NCBI GenBank assembly: GCA_905215505.1 | Contig: CAJMPU010000006.1 | Span: forward strand, 58,324-122,323 | Source: an uncultured bacterium | GTDB taxonomy: Bacteria; Actinomycetota; Coriobacteriia; Coriobacteriales; Coriobacteriaceae | Reading direction: 5' to 3' | Length of the DNA stretch: 64,000 nt | In this document: positions 41,025 to 49,093 of the stretch, one piece after another | How positions within the stretch are numbered: position 1 is the stretch's first letter | How the letters are laid out: each line of letters starts with the position of its first letter | Program-made: the position numbers and the translations under genes | Notes under the pieces: generated by a model | Databases searched by the model: none | What the model was told of the DNA's origin: nothing | The model's input: the letters and a program-made list of their open reading frames with translations, nothing else

Positions 41025-44000
41025 CTAGCGCTTCTTTGGGATCGACCTAAGGCGAGCGAACCATAGGGCTGCGGCACCCGAGGTCAGGAGCGCGGTGATG
41101 CAAGCGGTGATGGGAACTGATCCTGTTGCCGGTAGGTCCTGCGGTAGGGTACAGCGTTGAATGACACGGTCCTCGTCATGTGACTCAAGTTTATCGCCGC
41201 CGCCGTTGCGGCAAAGATCGACGCGCGCGCTGTTGGTAAGTGCGGTTTGGGGCGTATAAGTCGACGTTGCCTGCATGTGCACGACTGCGCCCCGAGCGCC
41301 TGTGCCAAGGATTGCTTTGGCATCGTCAAGGTCGTCGTGCTCATCTTTGAGATCATCACAGGTCCAAGAATCTGCATCGCTTCGAGTCGTAAAGTCGGCG
41401 GCTACCGCACCGTATTCAATGCGAATGCCCGTTACGACGGTATTGGATGCAAGGTCGAGTTCTTTCGCCTCGAGTGTGGCGGATTCCGTGGTCGAGACAT
41501 CCGCCTTCCAGAGGTGCCAGCCGTCGTAATCGACGAGGCGGCAATCTTCACCCAGACTCTCTTTTACTTCGTCGGACTCAAGCCAAGGATTTTCGTGCCC
41601 ATCGTCAAGTGTCGCGTTTGCCGGCTCATCGACGTCTGTCGAGTCCAACGGCGTCGTGCGATACCACACGTTGCACAGACCGTTGAGGTCGCCGATGGCG
41701 ACGGGGGTTTCGATTGAGACGAATCTCGCCGTATCGTCCTCGGCACACTCAAGATCATCGGTAATTGTGAACTCATCAACCCAGGTAGCTGAATCGTTTC
41801 GAGCGTCGATGGTATAGGAGAAAAGGCCGTCCGTATTGGTTTGCGTTGCGGTGCGATTTTTACCATCGCCGTTGGCCAGCAGACCCTTCCCGATAGGTTG
41901 GACAAGCTCCTGACGCTTGTCGACCTGTCCTTTGATCTCGATGGGCGCATCCTTCATCGCGACGGATTGGACTTCTCCCGTATCCTTTATTTCAAACGTT
42001 ATCTCCTCGGCAAGGTCATAGGTCCGCGGAGACATCATTTCGCGCAACGAGTAGGTGCCGGGTGTAAGATGTTCGACGCGGTGCGGCTTGTCGGATGAGG
42101 TCCAGGAGTCTATTTCGGTTTTATCGGGACCATATAAGGTTAGTTGTGCGCCTTTCACTTCCTGCTCTCCGCTTGCATCGACCTTGGAGATATCAACCTT
42201 GGTGTAATCGTCGGATACGTTAAGCCGTGCTTCTACAACGGGTGTTTTCTGGTCGGCATAAGCGAGGTCTACGATATGGGGCGTCCGGTCGAGTAAGAAG
42301 CCTGCCGGCGCTTGAGTCTCGACAACCTCGTAGCGTGCGGCGCCAGATCCCAGCGGGAGGTCGTCCGCGCGTGCTTCTCCAGTTTCATCCGTTGTGACGG
42401 TAGCGACAGTCTCACCGTCGAGCGCGGCAATGCTACCGTCGGGGCGTACGATATCACCCGAGGCACGGATCTCAAAGATGGCGCCCGCGAGGCTGCTGCC
42501 GTCTACGACATCGGTTTTAACGATCCTGATGTTTCCGGTCGCGGCGTGGTCATAATACGAGGCGATTGCAACGGGCGTTAGGTTCATGTCGGCGGGTATG
42601 TTTACCTCGATCTCTTTGCCGACAAGATAGGGCTCTTTGGCCGAGGTTTCGCGTACATAATAGGTGCCCGGCACGAGCGATTCGGGCAGTGTGACGGTCC
42701 CGGTCGCGTCAGTCGTAAAGGTGTCCATTACGTTATGTGCTGGATGCCAGCAAGTTTGTGAGACAGGTTTGTGATTGCTGTCGAGGAGTTGGAAGGTGAA
42801 TCCGGCTAGGGGAACAGAAACGCCTGTTTGGGCATCGCGTTTTACAATCTGGAGATGCGTCGACAGAGCGTGGTTGTCCACGATATATTGAAGCTCGGCG
42901 CCGTCGGAAATCTGGTTGGCCTCGACGGTCCATTCCCCTGCACGTTTAAAACCCTCTGGGACGGTTTCCGGAACCTCACGAACGGTGTAGCCGGCGCGGT
43001 CGTATGGGATGGCTCCGTGGACACCGGCGGGTCGCTTGCCTGCGCCAAACCATGCTTCGGGCTGATCTTTGGTGGAGGCAAAGCCATAGATGTTTGTGGT
43101 CAGTGTGCCTACAACCTGCTGAGAGCTGTTGCTCACAACCTCAAAGACAACACCTCCCGCCGGCTGCTCCAGGCCGGATTGGTCGCTATTGCCGTAGTCC
43201 TTGAATTTGGAAATTTCAAGGTCAAACGCAATGGGGATATCGGAAACGCGCGATTCGATCTCGACCACGCCTGAATCACCGAGCTGGTCGGCTCTAACGG
43301 TATAGGACCAGCTATCGTTGGATGGCAGGTAGCCCTCGGGGGCTTTTGATTCATAGATGGTAAAGGTTCCTAGGGGGACATCGGTGAGGGTGGCTCGACC
43401 GCTTTCGTCGGTCGTGAGGATTTGCGCCCATCCAGGGGTTGATTGCGACACACACGTGAACTCTGCTCCTGCGAGTGAAGATCCCACCTGGGAGCCGGCA
43501 TTCGTCGCGGCATCGAGTTTTACGATACACAGGTTGATGGTGCCGGGCTGTTCATCAATGGCGACCTGTCCACCGTCATTCCCCGTGGTAAAGGCGATGC
43601 GATCACGACGGGGGACATAGCCGGCCGGCGCCTTCGTTTCAACTAGGTAGTATGCCGTATTGGGCAGAAGTGTTGCCTGTGCTCGACCGTTGCCGTCCAT
43701 CTTGACGGTGCCGACATGTGCGTCGCTGGCGCCCTCAAAGATATTGAACGTCGCCCCACTAAACTGATAGGTATTGTTTCCGCTGGTAATAGCGGTGTTC
43801 GCAGACTGCTTTTGGAAGGAAACAGAGACTGCCGGCAGTACATAGAGCATGTCTTGACGTTTGTTGCCGCCCGATACGGCCCCTAAATAGCGCCGCGCGC
43901 GGTGCGGAGCGGCTTTGATGCTTCCTGATTTTGCGTTGTCGTGGAGCCATCGCGCAGCCGCCACGACTTCATCGTCGGCGGTAAAGTGCCCACTCTTGGT

Positions 44001-44456
44001 TTTGCCCTGAGCGGTCGTGTAGGAGTAGGTGCCGTCGACATGGGTAGTGCCGTTGAGCATCCATACGGCAAGCTGGGTGGCGGCGCGGGCGCGATCGGGT
44101 GAAAGATGGTAACCGCCAAACGACGTGGCGGTAGGATATCCGTGACAAACGATTGCCGCGAACTCGTCGTCGAGCCACACCCAGCCTTGATCAAAGTTGA
44201 GCCATGGGCCGCCCGGCTTGGTGGGCCCGGGGCGTTCCTGGTTCATGCAGTAGGCAATCGAGGCGTCCTGAGCTTCATATTTGCCGATGAAGAAGGGTCC
44301 ACAATCATCGCTAATGGTGCGGAAGCCGAGCTGGTCGTAGCCATCGACGGCAAATGCGGCTCCCGGTGCCAGGCAGCCGAAAAGCAGGAAGAGGAGCAGG
44401 AGCAGCGGACCTGTTGCGATTGCGCTGTGGACAGAGTGCGTGGGTGCGTTGGACAT
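41025..44456 (-). CDS. Thioester-domain Cna-B surface adhesin with LPATG anchor
   Basis: 1143 residues. Signal peptide to about residue 36 (LLLLLFLLFGCLAPGAAFA). Residues about 40-200 form a thioester (TQXA/TED) domain: the Cys of IAYCMNQE (Cys70) and the Gln of ATQLAVWML (Gln128) are the residues that form the internal thioester. Then come five or six SpaA/Cna-B repeats, each ending in motifs such as YYLVETKAPAGY, FTIYESKAPEGY, YYVRETSAKEP, YEVVETQAPAGF and YSLREMMSPRTY. A more divergent region of about 270 residues follows, then LPATG (1108-1112), a hydrophobic helix and KKR for sortase anchoring. Likely a covalent host-binding adhesin or pilus tip. No sortase gene is in the window. Confidence 0.9.
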   Translation of the reverse strand: MSNAPTHSVHSAIATGPLLLLLFLLFGCLAPGAAFAVDGYDQLGFRTISDDCGPFFIGKYEAQDASIAYCMNQERPGPTKPGGPWLNFDQGWVWLDDEFAAIVCHGYPTATSFGGYHLSPDRARAATQLAVWMLNGTTHVDGTYSYTTAQGKTKSGHFTADDEVVAAARWLHDNAKSGSIKAAPHRARRYLGAVSGGNKRQDMLYVLPAVSVSFQKQSANTAITSGNNTYQFSGATFNIFEGASDAHVGTVKMDGNGRAQATLLPNTAYYLVETKAPAGYVPRRDRIAFTTGNDGGQVAIDEQPGTINLCIVKLDAATNAGSQVGSSLAGAEFTCVSQSTPGWAQILTTDESGRATLTDVPLGTFTIYESKAPEGYLPSNDSWSYTVRADQLGDSGVVEIESRVSDIPIAFDLEISKFKDYGNSDQSGLEQPAGGVVFEVVSNSSQQVVGTLTTNIYGFASTKDQPEAWFGAGKRPAGVHGAIPYDRAGYTVREVPETVPEGFKRAGEWTVEANQISDGAELQYIVDNHALSTHLQIVKRDAQTGVSVPLAGFTFQLLDSNHKPVSQTCWHPAHNVMDTFTTDATGTVTLPESLVPGTYYVRETSAKEPYLVGKEIEVNIPADMNLTPVAIASYYDHAATGNIRIVKTDVVDGSSLAGAIFEIRASGDIVRPDGSIAALDGETVATVTTDETGEARADDLPLGSGAARYEVVETQAPAGFLLDRTPHIVDLAYADQKTPVVEARLNVSDDYTKVDISKVDASGEQEVKGAQLTLYGPDKTEIDSWTSSDKPHRVEHLTPGTYSLREMMSPRTYDLAEEITFEIKDTGEVQSVAMKDAPIEIKGQVDKRQELVQPIGKGLLANGDGKNRTATQTNTDGLFSYTIDARNDSATWVDEFTITDDLECAEDDTARFVSIETPVAIGDLNGLCNVWYRTTPLDSTDVDEPANATLDDGHENPWLESDEVKESLGEDCRLVDYDGWHLWKADVSTTESATLEAKELDLASNTVVTGIRIEYGAVAADFTTRSDADSWTCDDLKDEHDDLDDAKAILGTGARGAVVHMQATSTYTPQTALTNSARVDLCRNGGGDKLESHDEDRVIQRCTLPQDLPATGSVPITACITALLTSGAAALWFARLRSIPKKR

Positions 44457-44710
44457 GGCTGCTCCTTATCCCTCGTGCGCCGCACGGGGAGGCCGCGGCG
44501 CTTGGGATGAGGCTACCGCCATGGTTCATGCGGGTAAGTACCAGAAGCTGACCAAAAGCTTGCCTGATTTCTGACAAATCGAGCTCAAATACAATAATCA
44601 GATAAAAGTACAGGTAGAAGATGGTAAGAAAAGAAAGACAAAGGTCCTCATCTCCACAATTGACGCGATTTTCAAACGAATCTCCACAGCTAAAACAAGC
44701 ATCACCACCC

Positions 44711-44740
44711 TTGTATCGAACAAGACAACCGCGTTATACT
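44711..44740 (+). promoter_or_regulatory. Promoter of tRNA-Gly
   Basis: TTGTAT (44711-44716), 18-nt spacer, TATACT (44735-44740), 13 nt before the tRNA. The rest of 44457-44710 is AT-rich and must also contain the adhesin promoter. No gene is seen there. Confidence 0.65.
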
Positions 44741-44753
44741 AGCCAACACACAA

Positions 44754-44828
44754 GCGGGCATCGCCAAGTGGTAAGGCATCAGCTTCCCAAGCTGACACTC
44801 GCGGGTTCGAGTCCCGTTGCCCGCTCCA
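44754..44828 (+). tRNA. tRNA-Gly (anticodon CCC)
   Basis: 75 nt. Acceptor GCGGGCA pairs with TGCCCGC. The anticodon loop TTCCCAA gives CCC. T-arm CGGGTTCGAGTCCCG. CCA is encoded. Confidence 0.96.
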
Positions 44829-44841
44829 GAAAAAGTAAAAG

Positions 44842-44871
44842 CACGGCACCGTTCCGGTGCCGTGTTTTTTT
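44842..44871 (+). terminator. Terminator after tRNA-Gly
   Basis: Perfect 9-bp stem CACGGCACC-gttcc-GGTGCCGTG followed by T7. Confidence 0.93.
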
Positions 44872-44882
44872 CAATAAAGTGC

Positions 44883-44973
44883 CGGGACTCGAACCCGACA
44901 GGGTGCGAGCGTTAAACAAATGAGCAAGTGTGAATTCTCACGCTATGCCGTTAACCAACTCACTACGGTACGT
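44883..44973 (-). repeat. Degenerate antisense tRNA-like sequence after tRNA-Gly
   Basis: CGGGACTCGAACCCG (44883-44897) is the exact inverse of the tRNA-Gly T-arm (44802-44816). AGGGTGCGAGCGTTAAA follows (44900-44916), matching the tRNA-Ser and tRNA-Lys repeats. Read on the minus strand, the far end contains GTGAGTTGGTTAACGGC, which resembles a tRNA D-arm, so the unit looks like a decayed tRNA in reverse. Its acceptor and anticodon arms do not pair well. Confidence 0.55.
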
Positions 44974-45029
44974 TTGCATTCTGTTTGCGTTGAGGCTATG
45001 GGCTTAACGGCGGTTAAAAGGTCGCCTCA

Positions 45030-46427
45030 CTAGGTGTTGGAGACAACCTTCTCGATGGCGATATCGATCTGCTCCTGCGCCAGCTTGGTAGCCTCGTTTT
45101 CAAGCCGGTCAGCCTTGGCCGAGGTGCTCACGCTCCTGTCCATAAGGTCGGCGATGGCGGATTCAGCGTCCGCGCCGAGGCGAGGGACGCGAATTTTTTT
45201 GATATCGACAGGGCTAAGTTGAGGCACCGAGGTTCCGTATGCGCAACGTACGACCGACGGCCTGCCAACGGTGGGACTGTTCAGAAAAGCGAGCAGGTAG
45301 CCAGTTTGAATCTTTGTAACGTCGGGATAGATTCTCAGCAGATGGTTGCTGCCAAACATTCCCTCATGATTCTCCGTGAGCAAAAGAGCTCGTCCTAGGA
45401 TGCCGTACTTTTGACCAGAACATGCCATGACGAGAGTTCCCGGCTTTAGGATGTAACGCTCCCAGTTGTTAATGAGCTTGGCGTAAACAAATTTTGTCGG
45501 TTGAGTGTTAACGTCAAAGATCTCGGACACACCCACAAAGGGAACGTTGGAATCGCCATAAAACCGCTTGAAGCGAGGAAGCTCTTCGACGTCCTCTACA
45601 AGTTCAGCAAGTGGCGCATACTCCATTACGTCAACCAATGAGTCTACGGCGCTTATGGAGCCGGCATAACTGTCAGCATCAAGGCGCGATCTGTTGTCAA
45701 TAACTTTGGATAAACTCACCACGCATGTTCCTGCAGGACTTTCTGCCTCACAAGCAATACCGACCTCCTTCTCCAGCAGCTTAAACGCCTCGTCCCGCAG
45801 CCTCCATGCTTCACCGCGCAGGCGTACTGCCTCGGTGGCTTTGTCGCCGATGGCTTTGCGCGTGGCCGCATCGGGCATGATGACCGGAAACCCGTTGGCG
45901 TGGGCCACCTCGATATGCTTGATCATGTGGCCGTACTGGGCCGCCCGCGCGATCTGTTTGAAGAAGTCCGTCTTCATGTACGCGTAGAGCCAGCCGTACT
46001 CGGCCTGGTCCTTCGGCTCGATACGCAGCAGGTCGTGCGTGATGACCTTGTTCACGTGATGTGGGTACACGGCGGTAACGTTGCCTACCACGCCCGAGCA
46101 CGAAAGTAGCAGCCAATCCTGCTTGACGTATCTAGAATCAGCCTGGGGCACGAAGGGCGCTGCGAGCCACTTTCTCACACGGGGGAAGTCCTCGAACACC
46201 TGGCCGGCGGTAAAGAAGGGCAACCCCTTGCCTTCCGGCACGGTGTACCCCGTCAGTCTGTTCGGCTGCCAGATGTCGGCAAGGTCGCCAAGCCTCTTAT
46301 GGTTGTCGCACTGGTTGGCGAGGCTCACGAAGCCATACCCGTCGCGCAGGTAGGTCGAGGCTTCGAGCCGCACGTCGCCGCCCAGCACGGTGGAAAGCCG
46401 GATGCTCTTCACCAAAGGTGCGTTCGT
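45030..46427 (-). CDS. Restriction-modification specificity subunit (HsdS/BcgIB-like)
   Basis: About 465 residues. Two target-recognition domains (residues about 20-195 and 250-420) are each followed by a coiled helix: AIGDKATEAVRLRGEAWRLR and DAESAIADLMDRSVSTSAKAD. Motifs such as FFTAGQVFEDFPRVRKW, LLSCSGVVGNV, FVGVSEIFDV, LVMACSGQKYGILGRALLL and PQLSPVDIKKIRVP are typical of type I S subunits. It recognises the DNA target for the partner at 46427-48406. The ATG at 46430 (MTNAPLVKS) overlaps the partner's stop region, and an earlier in-frame ATG lies at 46445. Start placement is uncertain by a few codons. Confidence 0.88.
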   Translation of the reverse strand, partial: TNAPLVKSIRLSTVLGGDVRLEASTYLRDGYGFVSLANQCDNHKRLGDLADIWQPNRLTGYTVPEGKGLPFFTAGQVFEDFPRVRKWLAAPFVPQADSRYVKQDWLLLSCSGVVGNVTAVYPHHVNKVITHDLLRIEPKDQAEYGWLYAYMKTDFFKQIARAAQYGHMIKHIEVAHANGFPVIMPDAATRKAIGDKATEAVRLRGEAWRLRDEAFKLLEKEVGIACEAESPAGTCVVSLSKVIDNRSRLDADSYAGSISAVDSLVDVMEYAPLAELVEDVEELPRFKRFYGDSNVPFVGVSEIFDVNTQPTKFVYAKLINNWERYILKPGTLVMACSGQKYGILGRALLLTENHEGMFGSNHLLRIYPDVTKIQTGYLLAFLNSPTVGRPSVVRCAYGTSVPQLSPVDIKKIRVPRLGADAESAIADLMDRSVSTSAKADRLENEATKLAQEQIDIAIEKVVSNT

Positions 46428-48406
46428 CATTGGTCGCGCCTCCATTCAAGGAAGGCATCGGCTATTGCCATCGTCTCGTCATCCACCACACGCTCCGTTG
46501 AAGTGTGACCGCTCTCCTCCTCGGATCCCACCTTGCCTGTCACCGCGGTGGTCTGCTCCCGCACGATTGGGTAGCCGTCGTCGTCGCGCACGTAGGTGGT
46601 CTGTCCGCGCTTGTCGTGCCCCACGTGGTCGCAGATGGCCATGAACATCTTGTAATCCTGGAAGGTGCCGTCCTTGCAGTACGCCTCTTCCTCGCTGTCC
46701 CAGCGCCGCAGCACAAGGACAGATGTCTGCACGCCCACGTTGGGCTGGAAGGCGTCCGGGTGCATGTCCACCGAGCCCAGGATCTGTGCATGGCGCAAAA
46801 TCCACTGGCGCACGTAGCCCAGACCCGGATTGCCCAGGATGCCATTGGGAATGACGAGCGCTGCTACGCCCACGCCGGGCTCAAGCAGGCGCACGCATCG
46901 CTCGATGAAGAGGATCTCGGGCGGCTGGGATGAGAAGAGCTTAGGTTCCATCCTCCACTCGGCATCCTCCTCGGACCACGACCAGGTGTGTCCAAGGTCG
47001 AAGGATTCCAGAATCGCTGGGTCTTCGATGGGAATCTTGGAGCCAAAAGGCGGGTTGGTCATAATCGCCGTAACGCCGTGCCCCGGCTGCAGTGCCTTAT
47101 TTGCCGCGACGTCGGCGGCGTCCAGGCGCAGCGCCTTCTGCAGCTTGGGCTCAAAGCCCGAGAACGGCTCGAGCGAGTTTGCGTGGAACAGCTGCCCTGT
47201 ACCGTCGTTGTTCATGACCATGTTCATCTTGGAAGCGCGTACCAAGATGGGATCAAAATCGATGCCCACGATGTGCTTGGACAGGAACTCGCGTTTGCGC
47301 GCGATCAGCGCCTCTTGCTTGGCGGTCTTGCTGCGTCCGCTCGCGTCGACGGAGTTGCCGATTTTCTCGAGCACATAGTTCATGGCCGTGACCAAAAACC
47401 CGCAGGTGCCCATGGCGGGGTCGAGGATGACGTCGTTTTCGGATGGGTCGACCATCCGCACCATCATGTGACACATGTTGCGTGGTGTGAAGAATTGACC
47501 TTTGTCGCCGCGCAGGTTGGAACCCACGATTGTCTCGTACGCGTGGCCCTTAACGTCCACGTCGCTCTCGAGCAGGGAATACATTTGCAGCTGCGCCACG
47601 ATGTAGGCAAGCACGTCGTCGGTTAGCGCGATGTGCTCATCGGCCTTGAAGATTGTCTCGTACGACTGCTTGACGCTTCCAAAAAGTGCCTCGATGCGCT
47701 TGCGGCACTTCTTCTTACCCGCGGCGCCCTGGCGTTCGGTCGGCGTGATGTAGAACGTCGGCGTCTCGGAGTCGCGCTCGTCCTGAATTTTGCAGAATAT
47801 GATTTTGAGCAGTTCAAGAAATGCCTCGGCCTTTTGGATGCCTTGGTTTCCGGCGATGTAGTTGTGGCAGCGGCGGAACGAGTACAGCAGTGAGTCGCTG
47901 GCGGCGGGGCGCAGTTGGTCGAAGCGCGGCGCGTCGTCGGGTACCTCGCCGCCGGCATGCGGCAGGTCGGGCACAGCTTCGGGGCCGCGCTTGCCAGCAT
48001 CGTCCACCACGTAACGGAAGGTGAGCAGCTCGTCGCCGTTGGTCCACATGCCGTAGGTAGAATTCATGCAGGCAGACGCATAGGAATGCATCTGGTCCAC
48101 GCCGTCTTTTTTGCCCTTTGCCTTGGTCTTGGGGTCTTTACACTCGACGATGATGTAGATGTTCTCTTGGGTGTGCGCTTTTCCCGGCTCCCAGATGGCG
48201 ACGTCGACCGCTTTTCGGTTGCTGCCGAACTTGATCGACTCCTCGACCCCGATTTGCTCCTTCTTGTAACCGTACTCACGCACGAGGGACTTTAGGATTT
48301 CCTGGCGCACTCGCTCCTCGGGGGTGTCCCTGCGCTGCGTCACACCGTCGATGAAGTCCAGTATGGTCTCCGGCTGGATGATCGAAGCCTTGCTCACTTG
48401 CGACAT
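46427..48406 (-). CDS. Fused endonuclease-methyltransferase (BcgIA-like)
   Basis: 659 residues. Residues about 20-130 are a type I R N-terminal-like nuclease domain with a PD-(D/E)XK arrangement: Asp68 (AVDVAIW), Glu88 and Lys90 (IIVECK). Residues about 250-620 are an N6-adenine methyltransferase: SNLRGDKGQFFTPRNM, SAM motif ILDPAMGTCGFL (Cys in place of the usual Gly), and NPPF at 451-454. There is no helicase motor. With the adjacent specificity subunit this is the BcgI type IIB arrangement rather than a classical type I system. It shares a TAATG stop/start overlap with the small upstream gene. Confidence 0.82.
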   Translation of the reverse strand: MSQVSKASIIQPETILDFIDGVTQRRDTPEERVRQEILKSLVREYGYKKEQIGVEESIKFGSNRKAVDVAIWEPGKAHTQENIYIIVECKDPKTKAKGKKDGVDQMHSYASACMNSTYGMWTNGDELLTFRYVVDDAGKRGPEAVPDLPHAGGEVPDDAPRFDQLRPAASDSLLYSFRRCHNYIAGNQGIQKAEAFLELLKIIFCKIQDERDSETPTFYITPTERQGAAGKKKCRKRIEALFGSVKQSYETIFKADEHIALTDDVLAYIVAQLQMYSLLESDVDVKGHAYETIVGSNLRGDKGQFFTPRNMCHMMVRMVDPSENDVILDPAMGTCGFLVTAMNYVLEKIGNSVDASGRSKTAKQEALIARKREFLSKHIVGIDFDPILVRASKMNMVMNNDGTGQLFHANSLEPFSGFEPKLQKALRLDAADVAANKALQPGHGVTAIMTNPPFGSKIPIEDPAILESFDLGHTWSWSEEDAEWRMEPKLFSSQPPEILFIERCVRLLEPGVGVAALVIPNGILGNPGLGYVRQWILRHAQILGSVDMHPDAFQPNVGVQTSVLVLRRWDSEEEAYCKDGTFQDYKMFMAICDHVGHDKRGQTTYVRDDDGYPIVREQTTAVTGKVGSEEESGHTSTERVVDDETMAIADAFLEWRRDQ

Positions 48407-48633
48407 TACGATTCCGTCCTTCCAACCTTGGTGCTGCTGCCAACGTGCGCGGGGCCGTCCGATGCGCCGCCCATCTCGCGGCTAATCAAATCTTTAAGAA
48501 ACCCCTGTTTGTTCTCCTGCGCAGAGAGGAATGACCAGATCTCCTCTTCGGCGGGATAGAACCGCAGACAGAACTGCTGGGTCTTGTCGTGCTTGTACTT
48601 ACGATCGGCCCGCTTTTGAGCTTCTGACGGCAT
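48406..48633 (-). CDS. Small protein heading the restriction-modification operon
   Basis: 75 residues, MPSEAQKRADRKYKHDKTQQ..., with FCLRFYPAEEEIWSFLSAQENKQGFLKDLI. The strand followed by two helices resembles small ribbon-helix-helix proteins, but I cannot assign a family. GGGAGG lies 5 nt before the ATG at 48633. Its TAA overlaps the ATG of the methyltransferase gene, so it is translationally coupled. It could be a controller (C-protein-like) regulator or antidote. A palindrome lies in its promoter. Confidence 0.65.
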   Translation of the reverse strand: MPSEAQKRADRKYKHDKTQQFCLRFYPAEEEIWSFLSAQENKQGFLKDLISREMGGASDGPAHVGSSTKVGRTES

Positions 48634-48672
48634 GACACCTCCCAAGGACATGGCTTAGTCATAATAGGAATT

Positions 48673-48701
48673 ATTATAGGTCTATACCTAGATATAGACA
48701 A
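48673..48701 (-). promoter_or_regulatory. Promoter of the restriction-modification operon with palindromic operator
   Basis: On the minus strand: TTGTCT (48696-48701), 17-nt spacer, TATAAT (48673-48678). A 20-bp near-palindrome, GTCTATAcCTAGaTATAGAC (48680-48699), fills the spacer and touches the -35 box. That is the position for a repressor operator. Confidence 0.75.
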
Positions 48702-48760
48702 GCGAAATATCGCGAATCAGCAGGTAAAGGATGATTTTTAATTAAAGAAAAAGAAGCCAA

Positions 48761-48875
48761 CAACCGTAAAAACGGCCTCTAAGACGTTGAACGTTTTTAC
48801 GGTTGAGGAAGGTGGAACTTGAGAAATGGTCCGCCATGAGCGCTCCCTGCCGCTCATGCATGGAGTGGCAGGGAG
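48761..48875. repeat. Two inverted repeats between the RM operon and the Schlafen-like gene
   Basis: The first has perfect 14-bp arms CAACCGTAAAAACG (48761-48774) and complement (48792-48805) with a 17-nt loop. The second has 10-bp arms GCTCCCTGCC (48841-48850) and GGCAGGGAGC (48866-48875), followed on the plus strand by TATTTCTGTT. The latter may be a weak terminator. Otherwise 48702-49093 holds no recognisable gene. Confidence 0.6.
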
Positions 48876-49093
48876 CTATTTCTGTTGTATGAGACTGTCG
48901 TCTCTCAAGGTTGCAATGCCCGATTGGGTGTCGACTTCAGTTGGATCAACCATATGCGCTGTTGCCTGACGCTGTGCGATGCTAGGCGACGAAGGATGTG
49001 TCCTATCACGACTGGCAGTCAGGCACATTCTGGGCTAGTTGCGCACTTGGCTTGGAATGTACTTGTTTGGCAGAATCGAAATCGCGAGCCATA

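Noticed and set aside
44621..44923. 100-codon plus-strand frame through tRNA-Gly
   Set aside because: It reads through the tRNA and its terminator, so it cannot be a gene.
48841..48875. Inverted repeat as a terminator of the Schlafen-like gene
   Set aside because: On that gene's strand the stem is not followed by T residues. Only a weak T-rich run exists on the other strand.
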